Part shown: piece by piece, positions 48,880 to 59,875 of the stretch
How positions within the stretch are numbered: the stretch's first letter is position 1
Layout: every line of letters begins with the position of its first letter
Assembly (NCBI GenBank): GCA_003254885.1
Contig: QANT01000728.1
Location: forward strand, 1-64,000
Direction of reading: 5' to 3'
Length of the DNA: 64,000 nucleotides
DNA from: Purshia tridentata
Taxonomy: Eukaryota > Streptophyta > Magnoliopsida > Rosales > Rosaceae
The notes under the pieces: model-generated
The model's input: the letters and a program-made list of their open reading frames with translations, nothing else
Told to the model about the DNA's origin: nothing
Databases searched by the model: none
Program-made: the position numbers and the translations under genes

Positions 48880-51021
48880 TCTCGGCAGTTAGGGCAGTGT
48901 GCTAAGTCCCGGGGTAAGTCTGTTGGTCAGTAGGGGTGCATCCTATCAGAGTTCCGAAAGCCAACCCCTTCCTCCTAACCCAATGTCTTCGAAAGCATCC
49001 ACCTCAGACCAAGACCAAATCATCAATAGTGAAGAACTCAGCTCTGAAATCCCAATGACTAGTTTGCATAACTGGACCCTTCCAAAATGAAGCTACAAAG
49101 AAATCTACAAAATAGGAAAGTTTGACTTTTCCTCAAGATTAAACGTCAAAGTCCAAGAGAGGGTGGTTCCTCTTGAAGCCGATAACCAAAATATCCACCT
49201 CCTCAACTCTTAAACTCTCAAAGAACTCTAGAAAACCTATAAGTATCTCCACATCGGAATGGTACAAGTAGAAATCAAACCCTTGACCAGAAATGGTCTT
49301 CGAACCTCTGTGCTTGCGGCCTTTCGGGACTGCAGACACAACAGGTTCTCTGACTCAATGCTAGGCCTGGTGGAATCCAGCCTGTGCAACAGTCCAATTC
49401 ACTTTGACTGTTTCCCAAATTTCCCTGTGTCCACTTCAAATCCAGGAATCCTTAATTCCCTTGTTCTCAACATCAAAACAAAAGGTTACAACATGACCCC
49501 TGGAGCTCAGCCTATGACTTTGATTTTCAGAGTTCATTACAAACTACTCAAAACTCTAATCCTACCAGAAGCTTTAATAACAAACCCTGTAGGATCAACA
49601 CTCCTTTTAGAAACGGATCTAAGAAGAACAAACGTCAGCACACCAAAGACTATTCACTGGAATGATATTGACCTACCCAGTGAGTGGAAATTGGCTGATG
49701 CTGTTCCACCCACAAAAATACAAAATCAACAATTGGATTATATCTACGAAGAACCTGATGGTAGCGTAGGTATAAAATTCTCCAACAAATGGCAAACCAA
49801 AATAATTATCGATGACTATTCTTCTGCCCGAAGATCTACCTTAGATCTAGGAAGAGAACAGTCAAAAAGATTTTTAAAATCTAAGTCGGTCTCAACGACT
49901 AGTCAAGACTTTATCAACAAAAATATAAATGAAACCTCAAGCAAGGAATCTGAAGTCCCCAAACTTGAGAGAAGACCAACTCAGGTAAGGGAAATCTCTA
50001 AAGACAAAATACCAGAGGTCTTCTACCAAAACGAAGATCCGGGTTCACCAACCTTATCTTTTATGGTAGACACTTCTGACCCTCAAATCTTCACAATAAT
50101 TAACAATAACTTTACAATAAACAAAGAATATTTACGCAAAGATTATTACTCAAAAGAAAACACTGAAAAAAGAAATTGGTTCTGTAAAAACTTCAACAAA
50201 CCCAAAATACAAGAGAAATATTATGAATTCTTAAATAAACATAAAATACATGTCCTTTCCTTCAAATGGCTTCAAATTTGCTGCAAAAAGAATAACATTG
50301 TTTATCCTTTTCCCAGTCAAATCCAAGTTACAACCAAACCAACGAAAACTTGGATCACTGCTACCAATAAAGCAGTAGAATCCAAAAGGCCACCTTTGAA
50401 AGAAGTTGTCCTAACTGTAAGAGGTTTTACAGTTAAGGCTTCTCCTTTCAAAGCAATCGCCGTCCAAGACAGAGAAATCAATACACAAGACATTAAAAAA
50501 GTGATTGATCAAAACAATTATACAAACCAATACCTTGACTCTTTGGGTGACTAGCTTGACCGAATAGAGTCAATAATTACTAACAAGTACCAGCCCATGT
50601 CTAGTTCAAAGGGAAAATGCCACCTGTGGAAGAAGTTGTCCTAACTATAAGAGGTTTTATAGTTAAGGCTTCTCCTTTCAAAGCAATCGTCGGCCAAGAC
50701 AGAGAAATCAATACACAAGACATTAAAAAAGTGATTGATCAAAACAATTATACAAACCAATACCTTGACTCTTTGGGTGACCAGCTTGACCGAATAGAGT
50801 CAATAATTACTAACAAGTATCAGCCCATGTCCAGTTCAAAGGGAAAAGAAATCCCTACCTTCCAAACTTTTGAATTATCAAAAGATAACAAACTTCCAAC
50901 AGATCATGAAATCTTAAAGAAAATAAATTTCAAACTTGAAGGTCTCCACCTGTCAAAACCTTCTAGTTCCATCAAAATGATAAATAACTTGAAACATGAC
51001 TTAAATTCTGGATTAAATTAG
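48880..51021 (+). mobile_element. Endogenous florendovirus-like fragment (Caulimoviridae)
   Basis: A plant pararetrovirus fossil. In order it shows a leader with a weak tRNA-Met-like primer site near 48950, a movement protein of the 30K type (about 49260-49740, with NPGILNSLVLNIKTKGYN and MTLIFRVHYKLL), and a region resembling the capsid part of florendovirus/petuvirus polyproteins (about 50060-50330, including KRNWFCKNFNKP). Protease, reverse transcriptase and RNase H are not present, so it is a partial, broken copy with a few interruptions. A long frame survives, so it may not be very old, but age cannot be measured here. Confidence 0.75.
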
Positions 51022-51511
51022 TAAAAATAAAACAACACTCTTAATCCCTTTCCAAAATGTATTGTCTCGAATTCTATAAACTAAAATGGATATTTATATA
51101 CACTTAAATTTAGTATTTGAGGAAAAGAAATGTGTTAAAAAATTTGGCAGAGTTTCCTCTGTTTTTAACAATATTTCCCAAATTTATAACCTGTAAAATA
51201 TACAAGACTTATACCATTTCTTCCAAAGACATATATATCACCAAGATCCTAAAATATTTGTATACTGATTTGTTTCAATATAGGTACAATTCAACCTTTG
51301 CTATAGGAATTAGGAAAATAGTGTTTAAATAACCTTCAAATAGTACAGCTTCACCCTCAGAATACATACAAATTTTTTTTAAAATGAACCCATAAGAGTG
51401 AAAGCTTTAGGTTGTATAAAATCAACTCATAAAAAAATATTATCTTTATGATACTATGTATGTTTCCTATAGCAAATACTTGTTATGCTTTCACAAAAAT
51501 CATGATCCAAA
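51022..51511. other. AT-rich DNA, nothing recognised
   Basis: Lies between the florendovirus-like fragment and the direct repeats around the glycosyltransferase fragment. No reading frame or repeat family is recognised. Confidence 0.4.
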
Positions 51512-51745
51512 GGAACATATGAACTTATCATCTAAATTTTAGTCATATCTACAAATAGAATAAAGTTTTTCCTATATAAATTCTGTTTAACAACAAATAA
51601 GCACTCAAGACAAAATTATCAGACCCATAATTAGCATCCACAAATTTCTTCTCAATTGAGCCACATTGAGTGTGAGAAGCAATGAGTGACTCAGTGAGGT
51701 AAAAGCTGTAGATAATGGAAGCCCTTGATTTTTCCTCATACAATA
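51512..51745. repeat. Direct repeat, left copy, flanking UGT fragment
   Basis: Starts 'ggaacatatgaacttatca' and includes 'gagaagcaatgagtgactca'. It has a diverged copy in the same orientation at 52378-52630. The two enclose the glycosyltransferase exon fragment. Confidence 0.8.
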
Positions 51746-51850
51746 CGTCCCTTATATTAGTTACTAGTAAAAATGCAAATCCAATGCGATGATATCTGTC
51801 TACTGTAATTCTTACTTATAAATAACTAAGACCACAACTCTGGCTTGCAG

Positions 51851-52380
51851 AGTCTCTGTCACTGAACCCCGTGCCTGAATTTCATCCCCTCAGGTTTAAA
51901 GATCTGCTAATGTCCAACTTTGACACATTTGACAAATATTTAAAAGTAGAAGTTAATGCACATGATGTAAGGATGGCCCCAGAAATTATTTGTAATACGA
52001 GATGTAAGGATGGCCCCAGAAATTATTTGTAATACAACAAAATGCCTAGAACAATCATCACTAGCCCAGATCCAACAACAATGTCAAGTTCCAATCTTCT
52101 CCATAAGTCCTCTTCATAAGATTGCAACAATAGCCTCTAGTAGTTTACTAGAAGAGAACACCAGCTGCAATGCGTGGCTTGACAAGCAATCTCATGACTC
52201 AATTATCTATGTAAGCTTTGGGAGTGTAACATCCATTGGTGAGAAAGAGCTAGCTGAAATGGCTTGGTGATTAGCTAACAGCAAGCAACCTTTTTTTTGG
52301 GTGATCAGACTTGGCTTAATTTGTGGTTCAGACTGGATTGAGCTAGTGCCTCAAGGTTTCATAAAAGCTTTTGTCTTGGG
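51851..52380 (+). pseudogene. UDP-glycosyltransferase (UGT76-like) exon fragment
   Basis: It begins after a good acceptor (cttgcag) and reads like the start of exon 2 of UGT76-type glucosyltransferases, cytosolic enzymes that glucosylate small molecules: HPLRFKDLLMSNFDTFDKYL, then IICNTTKCLEQSSLAQIQQQ, then CNAWLDKQSHDSIIYVSFGS and GEKELAEMAW. A 37-bp tandem duplication (51964-52000 and 52001-52037) shifts the frame, and a TGA stands in place of the usual Gly codon after MAW (about 52268). Similarity ends at about 52380, before the sugar-binding PSPG box, and exon 1 is missing. A dead fragment. Confidence 0.82.
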
Positions 52381-52630
52381 GAACATATGAACTTATCAAC
52401 AACTACATAAATAGTCAAACCAAATGCACAATAAATTTGAGTCAAAGCTACAACAGATAAAAGTTTTTTCTACCTAAAGTCTTTTTTATTAGCAACTAAG
52501 CACCCAAGACAAAACTATGAGACCCAAAATTATCATACACAAATTTCTTCCCAATTCAGCCACACTAATTGTGAGAAGCAATGAGTGAGTCAGTGAGGCA
52601 AAATGTTTAGATACTGGAAGCCCTTTTTTT
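52378..52630. repeat. Direct repeat, right copy, flanking UGT fragment
   Basis: Diverged copy of 51512-51745. It begins exactly where similarity to the glycosyltransferase ends. Confidence 0.8.
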
Positions 52631-55600
52631 CCTTAAAATCTATTGAGGTGTTTTCCTAATTTTTGCCTAGAAGAGTTTTAATAAGAAAAAAAATATAATA
52701 AAAGGCAATTGGAAGAGGAAGGCCTTACTAGTGGGAGTGAGAGGAAATAATCTCATTATCAAAATCTAATTATAACAAAAAATACAAAACATGTATCATA
52801 TTATAAGTAAGCAAACAAGAGACATCAAAATTAGTGTTAAGATTTAAAGTAAAATCTAAGTCATCACAGTTAGTGTATAATTTCACATAAAGTTTCATAT
52901 AAGAAATGAATTACATGTGTTAAACTAGGCTGTACATTTCAATGGGGTACATCCACTGATAATGCATGGACCGGCCCAGCTTCATTGCCTAAATGAATAG
53001 GCAAATGAACCATCACATCAAAGAATGCCGGTGGCATTAATTTCTCCAACTCACATAAGGCTATAGCGATTCTCCGAGCAATGATTGAAAGTGTACATTA
53101 GTACCCACTTTAGTGCACAAATTGCGAAAAAAGGAACTTATTTCTAATAAAACACGGACAACATCTCTTGGCAAGGTACGTCGAATTGCAATAGGGAGCA
53201 AATATTGCATTAATATATGGCAATCATGACTTTTTAAGCCTACTAGTTTTCTCTCCCTAACTTTCACACATCTTGCAACATTGGATGAAAACCCATCAAG
53301 TAACCGAACAGAAGCTAGTATTTTACACAGTTGTGTCTTCTCATGAGGTGACAATGTGAATGGCAAAGGAGGAAGTATTGTACGATTCCCCACTACTTGA
53401 GGATGAAAATTGGGCTTAATATTAAGCTCTACCAAGTCAAGTCTTGCTGCCAAGGAGTCCTTGTTTTTATCGGGCATAATGAGCAATGTTCCGAGAACAT
53501 TGTCAATGACAATTTTCTCAATATGAATAACGTCAAGATTATGTCGAATAAGAAGATATCTCCAATATGGCAGGTCAAAAAATATACTTCTTTTCTTCCA
53601 TGGGCCAGTGTAAATCTCATTGGTTCTACCTTCTCAAATTATGGGTTTATTCACCCCTTTTTCAAATTAAAATGTCAGCACGTTCAACGCTTGCAAGCAC
53701 TCAAAACCTGTCATTGGAATCGGACTACTCTTACGTTCTGCTTGGCCATTAAATGACTGTGTCATTTGACGAAACCTATGTTCAATTGGAAGCCATCGTC
53801 AGTGACCTGGGTAGAATTGTTTATTTCTGTTTCGAAGCCTTAGGCTATCAGTGGCATAAGCATAAGTGGGACATGCTTTCTTCCCCTTGGTACTCCAACC
53901 AGAAAACATGGAATAAGCCAGAAAGTAATTGATGGTCCAAAGAACTGCGGCGCACATCATAAATGTCTCTTTTTTATATGCATCAAATGTTGGTCATCTT
54001 GTTTCCCATAAAGACTTCAACTCCTCCACAAGAGGTTGAAGAAACACAATGATATCATTGCTTGGGGATTTAGGGTTAGGAATTAACTAAGACAATATGA
54101 GGTATGGTTGCTTCATGCAAAGCCAAGGTGGAAGATTGTAAACTATTATAACAACTAGCCAAGTGTTGTGAGAGATACTCATCATACCAAATGGATTAAA
54201 TCCATCATTGGCCAAACCAAGGCAAACATTACGATGGTCAATAAAAAAGTCTGGGAATAAAGTATCTAGTTTACACCAAGCTGGTGAATCAGCAGGGTGC
54301 CTTAAAACAGCATCTTGTGGACGGCCATGTGTGTGCCATGTCATTAACTCGGCTGTATGATGACACGTGTAAAGCCATTGGAGACGTGGACCCAAGGGGA
54401 AGTAACAAAGTACTTTATTAGGAATTTTTTTTTTCTCTTCCAATATGTGGCTGACTGATAGAAGATGGTTTCTTGTACTGACTTGCACCACACACAATAC
54501 ATGTTGTTGTCATCACATTTTCCTTCCAGTATAACATACAATCATTTTTACATGCATCAATCTTCTCAAATGTCAATCCCAAGTCAGCAATGATTTTCTT
54601 AGTATTGTAGGAACTTGAAGGCAAATTCACACCCTCTAGAAACCATTCCCTCAGTAGATCTAACAATGTTGTAAAAGAGATGTCGGTCCACCTGTGCATA
54701 CATTTAATTTGATAGAGGCGCACTAGGAATGAAAGCTTTGTCCTGTCACAACCTGGATAAAGCTCTGTTTCGGCATTAGCCACCAACTGATAAAACTTGT
54801 TGACATGTGGGTTTGCACCATGCGAAGCTTCAAAGTCTTCATCTATATCATTAGTAACACCAATTCCATATGTACCTAACAATCCATGCATGTCTTCATC
54901 ATCACATGAGGGATTGACCATGTCGGTGGTAGGCAATTGTTCCCCATAAAATTTCCATGGGGCATCAATATAGTTTGGATCCATCCCTTTAAACATGAGG
55001 TGATCTTCGACAATTGAAGGTGACTTCCAATACCTATTACAACACACCCTACAAGGACATTTTGATAGGACCCTCCCCGAATTCCATCCTGGAACTCGGA
55101 GTGGTCCTATGGGAATCTAATATCAAGGAAAATCCTACCGAAAATTCGGCAGAATCTCCCTTAAAATTGGACTAACCCTTACTTAGAAAACCTGTAAAAC
55201 GCACTTCTAAAATAGCTCCTCTACCACAAGCACGAGTCTCCGACCCGAAATTAAAATAAAAAGAGACCAAGGTAACGTTTACTACTAAAAGTGTTATATA
55301 CATCATTACAATCTACCACCTTAAGTAGTATAACTAATTAAGAACAACATAAGAGAATTTACAAATTTTCAAAAGTATCTAGGATATCCTTGACATATCA
55401 CTGTTCGACCGCACCACTGCAGTTACCTGGGGGAAATTTTAAAAATGCAACACAAAGGAAAAAGTGAGATAACCCAGTGAGTGGACAAAGTAAAATAAGC
55501 TTTTAAATTCAACCAAAAATTTACACAAAGGCCTCACATGGTTCGCATGAAAACCCCCAGTTTTTAAAATAGATTTAATAATTTCCTTCATCAATCATTT

Positions 55601-55743
55601 GCAATAGCTAGTAAAAATACTTTGCGATTACTCGTTTTAAAAGAACGGAAATTAATTCATGCAAAAGAACAAGGTTTTCCCGCATAAGTAAAATCTTAAA
55701 ATTGGAATCAAATACTTTATTCGCTCCCAATTTACCCATTTAG

Positions 55744-55875
55744 CCTGCCGTACATGCGCAGAGCCCACAGCCTGCCGTACGCATGCAGGGCGATATCCTA
55801 CCGTACATGTGCAGAGCAGAAGTCTGTCATACACATGCAGGGCCAACAAACTGCCGTACGTGCACGCAGGGCCGC
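55744..55875. repeat. CTGCCGTAC minisatellite (in D4)
   Basis: Five units of the shared repeat, then the common 'cccaaagggcaaggcatccc' tail. Confidence 0.85.
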
Positions 55876-56946
55876 CCCCAAAGGGCAAGGCATCCCGGCA
55901 CACGGCCTAAAGCCTATGTGTGTCCCGTGATGGGTCCCAAAGACCTATATAATTCCAATATACAGTACGGGTACTAAATGGATGCTTAATAAAATCCAAA
56001 ACCAACCGTCCTCACTCATTCACATCGAAATTGAATAATTCCATTAAAACTTTCTTAAAACTATGGAGAAATCGATAATTGTTCAAGGAAACCTTACTTG
56101 AAAATTATTTTCACAGAACCTCAAACATAAATAAATTTATAAGAAATATCAATCCGTCTAATATGTTTAATAACATTCGAGATCCCGAAATCAATATTGA
56201 TAAATAAAATCCACGACCAAGCAACTCACAAAAAAGAATAAAGTTTGACTGTAAAATTAAATAAACTTTAAATAAAACAAAGTCCACTCACTGTCAAGGA
56301 GTCTAGTCTTGTTGCTCGGCTGGGTCGCCCTCAATCTCGGGTGTAGTCCCTATAAGAAAAAGATAAATACGCCATTAGTTCCGACATTTAAAGTGTCTAT
56401 CTACGACTATAATTTGGGGTTTCGTTAACCTCGGTCTTTTCTATACAACCCAAGTTAATAACCCGCTTAATAAAATCTAAAATCAACGATGATTCCTAAA
56501 TTTTGCGATTAAAGGGTCGGATTAATCTCAACTCCAATAAAGTGGTACTTTCCAACCCCAAATTCACAATTCCCGCCTTTTCTTTCGGACCCATCAATCC
56601 AAACTTCGGATTAGGTTCCTAAGTGATGGGAATTGGCTAAAATATCGCTAAATCATGCCAAACCCCCAAATTTTTGAATAGCCACCGGAAATAGCCAAGC
56701 TCTCCTCCACCAATTTCCAATTTCTTCCATTTTTCCTTAAAGCCCAAGGTTCTAAACCGAAATTAAGATTTCCTAAGATTGGAAATTAGTTAAACCGACC
56801 ACAATTTCGCACCCCAAGCCACAAATTTCAAATTTTCCAATTTGGGGTTTAAATCTCAAATTTTCTCATGTCTAAATTAATCCAAATTGGCAGCCCAAGT
56901 CCAAGAAAATTAAATGATGGAAGAAAGAGGGAGGAAACCCACCTAA

Positions 56947-57415
56947 ATGGGCAGAAGAGGAGCCAGAAAACTAGCCGGAAAGTCTGGAATAAGCAGCGGC
57001 TTGTGGTGTTCTTTCCGAGCAGCAGCGCGCGCAGGACTAGTGGTCGGCGTCGTGGGGTCGCGGCGGCTGGCGTCGGCGGGAGGAGGTCTGTCGGCGGCTG
57101 GGTGTTGGTTGGAAGTAGCTGGATGGGAAGGGAGGGGTGATGCACGCAGGAGAAGTGAGAAGGAGAGGTCTGCGGGCTGAATGGGCAGAAGAGGAGCCAG
57201 AAAACTAGCCGGAAAAGCTGGAATAAGCAGCGGCTTGTGGCGTTCTTTCCGAGCAGCAGTGCGCGCAGGACTAGTGGTCGGCGTCGTGGGGTCGCGGCGG
57301 CTGGCGTCGGCGGGAGGAGGTCTGTCGGCAGCTGGGTGTTGGTTGGAAGTAGCTGGATGGGAGGGGAGGGGTGATGCGCGCAGGAGAAGTGAGAAGGAGA
57401 GGTCTGCGGGCTGGG
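56947..57415. repeat. 234-bp tandem duplication in D4
   Basis: Two nearly identical copies beginning ATGGGCAGAAGAGGAGCC at 56947 and 57181. The paired open frames here are products of this repeat. The few differences suggest it is recent. Confidence 0.92.
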
Positions 57416-58565
57416 GGGAAAAGAGAGAAAGAAATAGTAGGGGGGAAGGTTCTAGAAAAATCTGGAGTCTTTAAGGCTAAGTCACCTTATTTACGATTTT
57501 GCCACTCACTTCACTCGTCCATAACTCACAAACCGTAACTCCGTTTGACACATACTTTGTGTCTACGAACTCGTGGAGCCGAGCTCTACTTAACCATGTC
57601 AAAGTCTACTCCAAGGGCCCTATAATTTTAAAAGTCAACTTTTGGGTCCTTTGCCACGTACAAAATTTTCAAACCGTCCCTCCAAACGGGACATGTCGCA
57701 TGTCTATTATCTCGTAAGCCCGAAGCCTTCCTAACGAGCCCAAGGTCAAGCATCAAATCTTATTCGAACCCAAAGTCAACTTTTGGCCCCAAGACCAAAT
57801 TAAAAATTAAAAAATATTTTACCTATGGACTACGGGTCGTTACACATTTAATGTTTCCTTCAAATCCGGCAATTCCCCCAGCATGATTGATGAAGGATCG
57901 TAAACCATTGATGTAGGTATTAGTTGCTCGATTAGCAAAGACCCATTCTTTGTCCATATTAATCAGTGTTGGTGTCTGCTTAAAAGAATGAAACATGGCA
58001 ATCTAAATACATAACAATAGCCACATTCTAGATAAATTATATGTTACTATTTTTAAATATAAAAATTCCAACATATTACATTATTCAAGCAAGCAAATAT
58101 CATGAATACACTTGAACAATCAATCGTCAAAGGGAAGAGAACAAACGATGTGTGAAACTAATTTCCAAGAATTCAGAAATTATAATGAAAAATAATATGA
58201 AGGAAATAAAGTGATAACACCCTATACATGATGACAAATTCTAAGCCTTGTTTCTCAAAACATTCCAAAAAAAAAACTAATTGCACCTAAGTGAAATGTT
58301 AAAAAAGTAGCCTTTATTGTAAATAATATTCTAAAGTATTCCATAATTGACAATTAGTTATAGAAACAGAACAAAAAATGACAATTTTATAAGAACCCCT
58401 GCCAGTATCCATATACCCACATTGAATCCTCAAACAAGAAGACAGAACAACTACTTATATGAGAATAAAATAGATGAATCCATGTAGTGTTCAAGTCCAC
58501 TATAGGCCATATCAAATTAGGACATATCCAATTAAGATTGGTTCTGTTTTTTACCAAATACAAAT

Positions 58566-58637
58566 GATTCAGTGATGGCAATGGAGTAATTTATCAACAT
58601 TGATTCAGTTATGGCAATGGAGTAATTTATCAACATT
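58566..58637. repeat. 36-bp tandem duplication
   Basis: Two copies beginning GATTCAGTGATGGCAATGG, one base different, within the CACTA element. Confidence 0.92.
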
Positions 58638-58798
58638 AAAGTGTAGAATTGAACTTAACTGTATCACTCTAAGGACACTTCACATGCCTATAGCAAATGA
58701 CAAATGATCTTACAATAACAAAACTCTCAACTTCATTTTTGCACATAATGGCCATATATAAGCAAATATTAATCAATAAAATATCTATTCAATAAAAT

Positions 58799-58866
58799 AG
58801 CAGTCATGGTGTAGAAGAGATAGATGAATTTTAGCAGTCATGGTGTAGAAGAGATAGATGAATTTT
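58799..58866. repeat. 34-bp tandem duplication
   Basis: Two identical copies beginning AGCAGTCATGGTGTAGAAG, within the CACTA element. Confidence 0.92.
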
Positions 58867-59875
58867 TTTCTAAAAATTCAGAGCGCACAAATCCAGTAAA
58901 TGCATTTACTTGCAACAAAATGGAAGGGATAACTTAATTACGGGATGATACCAGGAATATGAGTTCGGGTCGGTATTTTGGCTTGATCAACTGCTTTTTA
59001 TCGATGGCTTCACTAAATATTGGAGAAGATCATGAAATGGAATGATCAAGTACCCAAAATTCATATTAAAATCAAAACATTACATTAAAAGAGGAGAAGA
59101 TGTTGGTTGGCGCCATTAAGAGACCTATTTTGCCACTGCCTGGTCCAGGAGCAATTTTTTTGTAATCTGAAGCACAGGGGTTTGTCCCAACCCAGGCAAA
59201 TTGGTAAAGAAAGTTCAGCCACAGGCGATAAGTGTGGCATCTGCATTTGAGTTTGCTTGTTGTTATAAAAAAAATTTAAAACAATATTAAATTCTCAAAG
59301 TTGTCAAATCATGGCAGTGAGTTATATAAAATATACAATATAATACTTTATAATAGTGGGTTTTTAAGTAACTTGTTTAAAAAAATATGATAGAATAGAA
59401 CTATATATGTGCTTTATTTGAGGAAAAAAATAATACTCCAAAACATATATGGTGTGAATATATCTTAATTTTTATGATATTGAACATAAATTACCACTAT
59501 GTGTAGCAAATATTGTGTCTATGCCACTCCTCCTCTGTGGCAAGCAAGATCTTAGTCACTAAATTAACATAGCAGTGACATATTAGGTAAGAAAACCCAT
59601 TCAGCTATGGGAGTGGCAAATTTGCAGTGGTGGTTGCTTAGTTTTCTTGTAGTAATTCCTCCCTTCCTCTTTCAGGTTTCAGTTGCTAATTTGAATTGAT
59701 TGATTGTTTAAGCGGCTAAAATTTGATATCTGTATCCTCTTTTGTGTAAAACAGGTTGGGACAGTCATCGCTTGTGGTGGCTATCACCTGTGTTGGTCCA
59801 TTGTGGGTTTCGTAAACTCCATTGTGAAATCTGTTGTAATTCTGAGAATATCCTTGTTGGTTGTCTTGTTTTAAC

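Larger units (their letters stand above)
55063..57844 (-). mobile_element. Solo-LTR-like element D4, complete
   Basis: It starts TGATAGGACCCTCCCCG and ends ACGGGTCGTTACA, with a perfect 5-bp duplication CATTT (55058-55062 and 57845-57849) inside the tnp2 gene. Length is 2782 bp. It contains the minisatellite (55744-55875) and a GC-rich tract with a tandem duplication. Confidence 0.88.
52925..57957 (-). pseudogene. CACTA transposase tnp2, broken, split by LTR D4
   Basis: A TNP2-type transposase of CACTA elements, which binds and cuts the element ends. It starts at 57957 with MDKEWVFANRATNTYINGL, the Transpos_assoc zinc-finger domain. That domain is split by D4 (55063-57844) and resumes with CCNRYWKSPSIVEDHLMFKG. 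The tnp2 core follows (WFLEGVNLPSSSYNTKKII, LRHPADSPAW, LANDGFNPFG, NLPPWLCMKQPY at 54090-54500), then NLDVIHIEKIVIDNVLGTLL near 53500 and the DUF4218 part (GLKSHDCHILMQYLLPIAIR, ELEKLMPPAFFDVMVHLP near 52960-53060). Besides the LTR insertion there are several frameshifts and stops, for example near 54420 and 54000. Not functional. Confidence 0.88.
52631..59654 (-). mobile_element. CACTA (En/Spm) transposon with tnp2 gene
   Basis: The right end at 59641-59654 is the CACTA terminus in complement (GTTTTCTTGTAGTA, one base off the consensus). Next to it are subterminal repeats around GTGGCAA (59510-59640). The minus-strand tnp2 gene lies at 52925-57957, and LTR D4 is nested in it. The left terminus was not found, so the start given is a bound only. 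Confidence 0.7.

Noticed and set aside
59140-59270. Possible second SINE ('gaagcacaggggtttgtccc...')
   Set aside because: No convincing box A/box B pair, and the position is inside the CACTA element.
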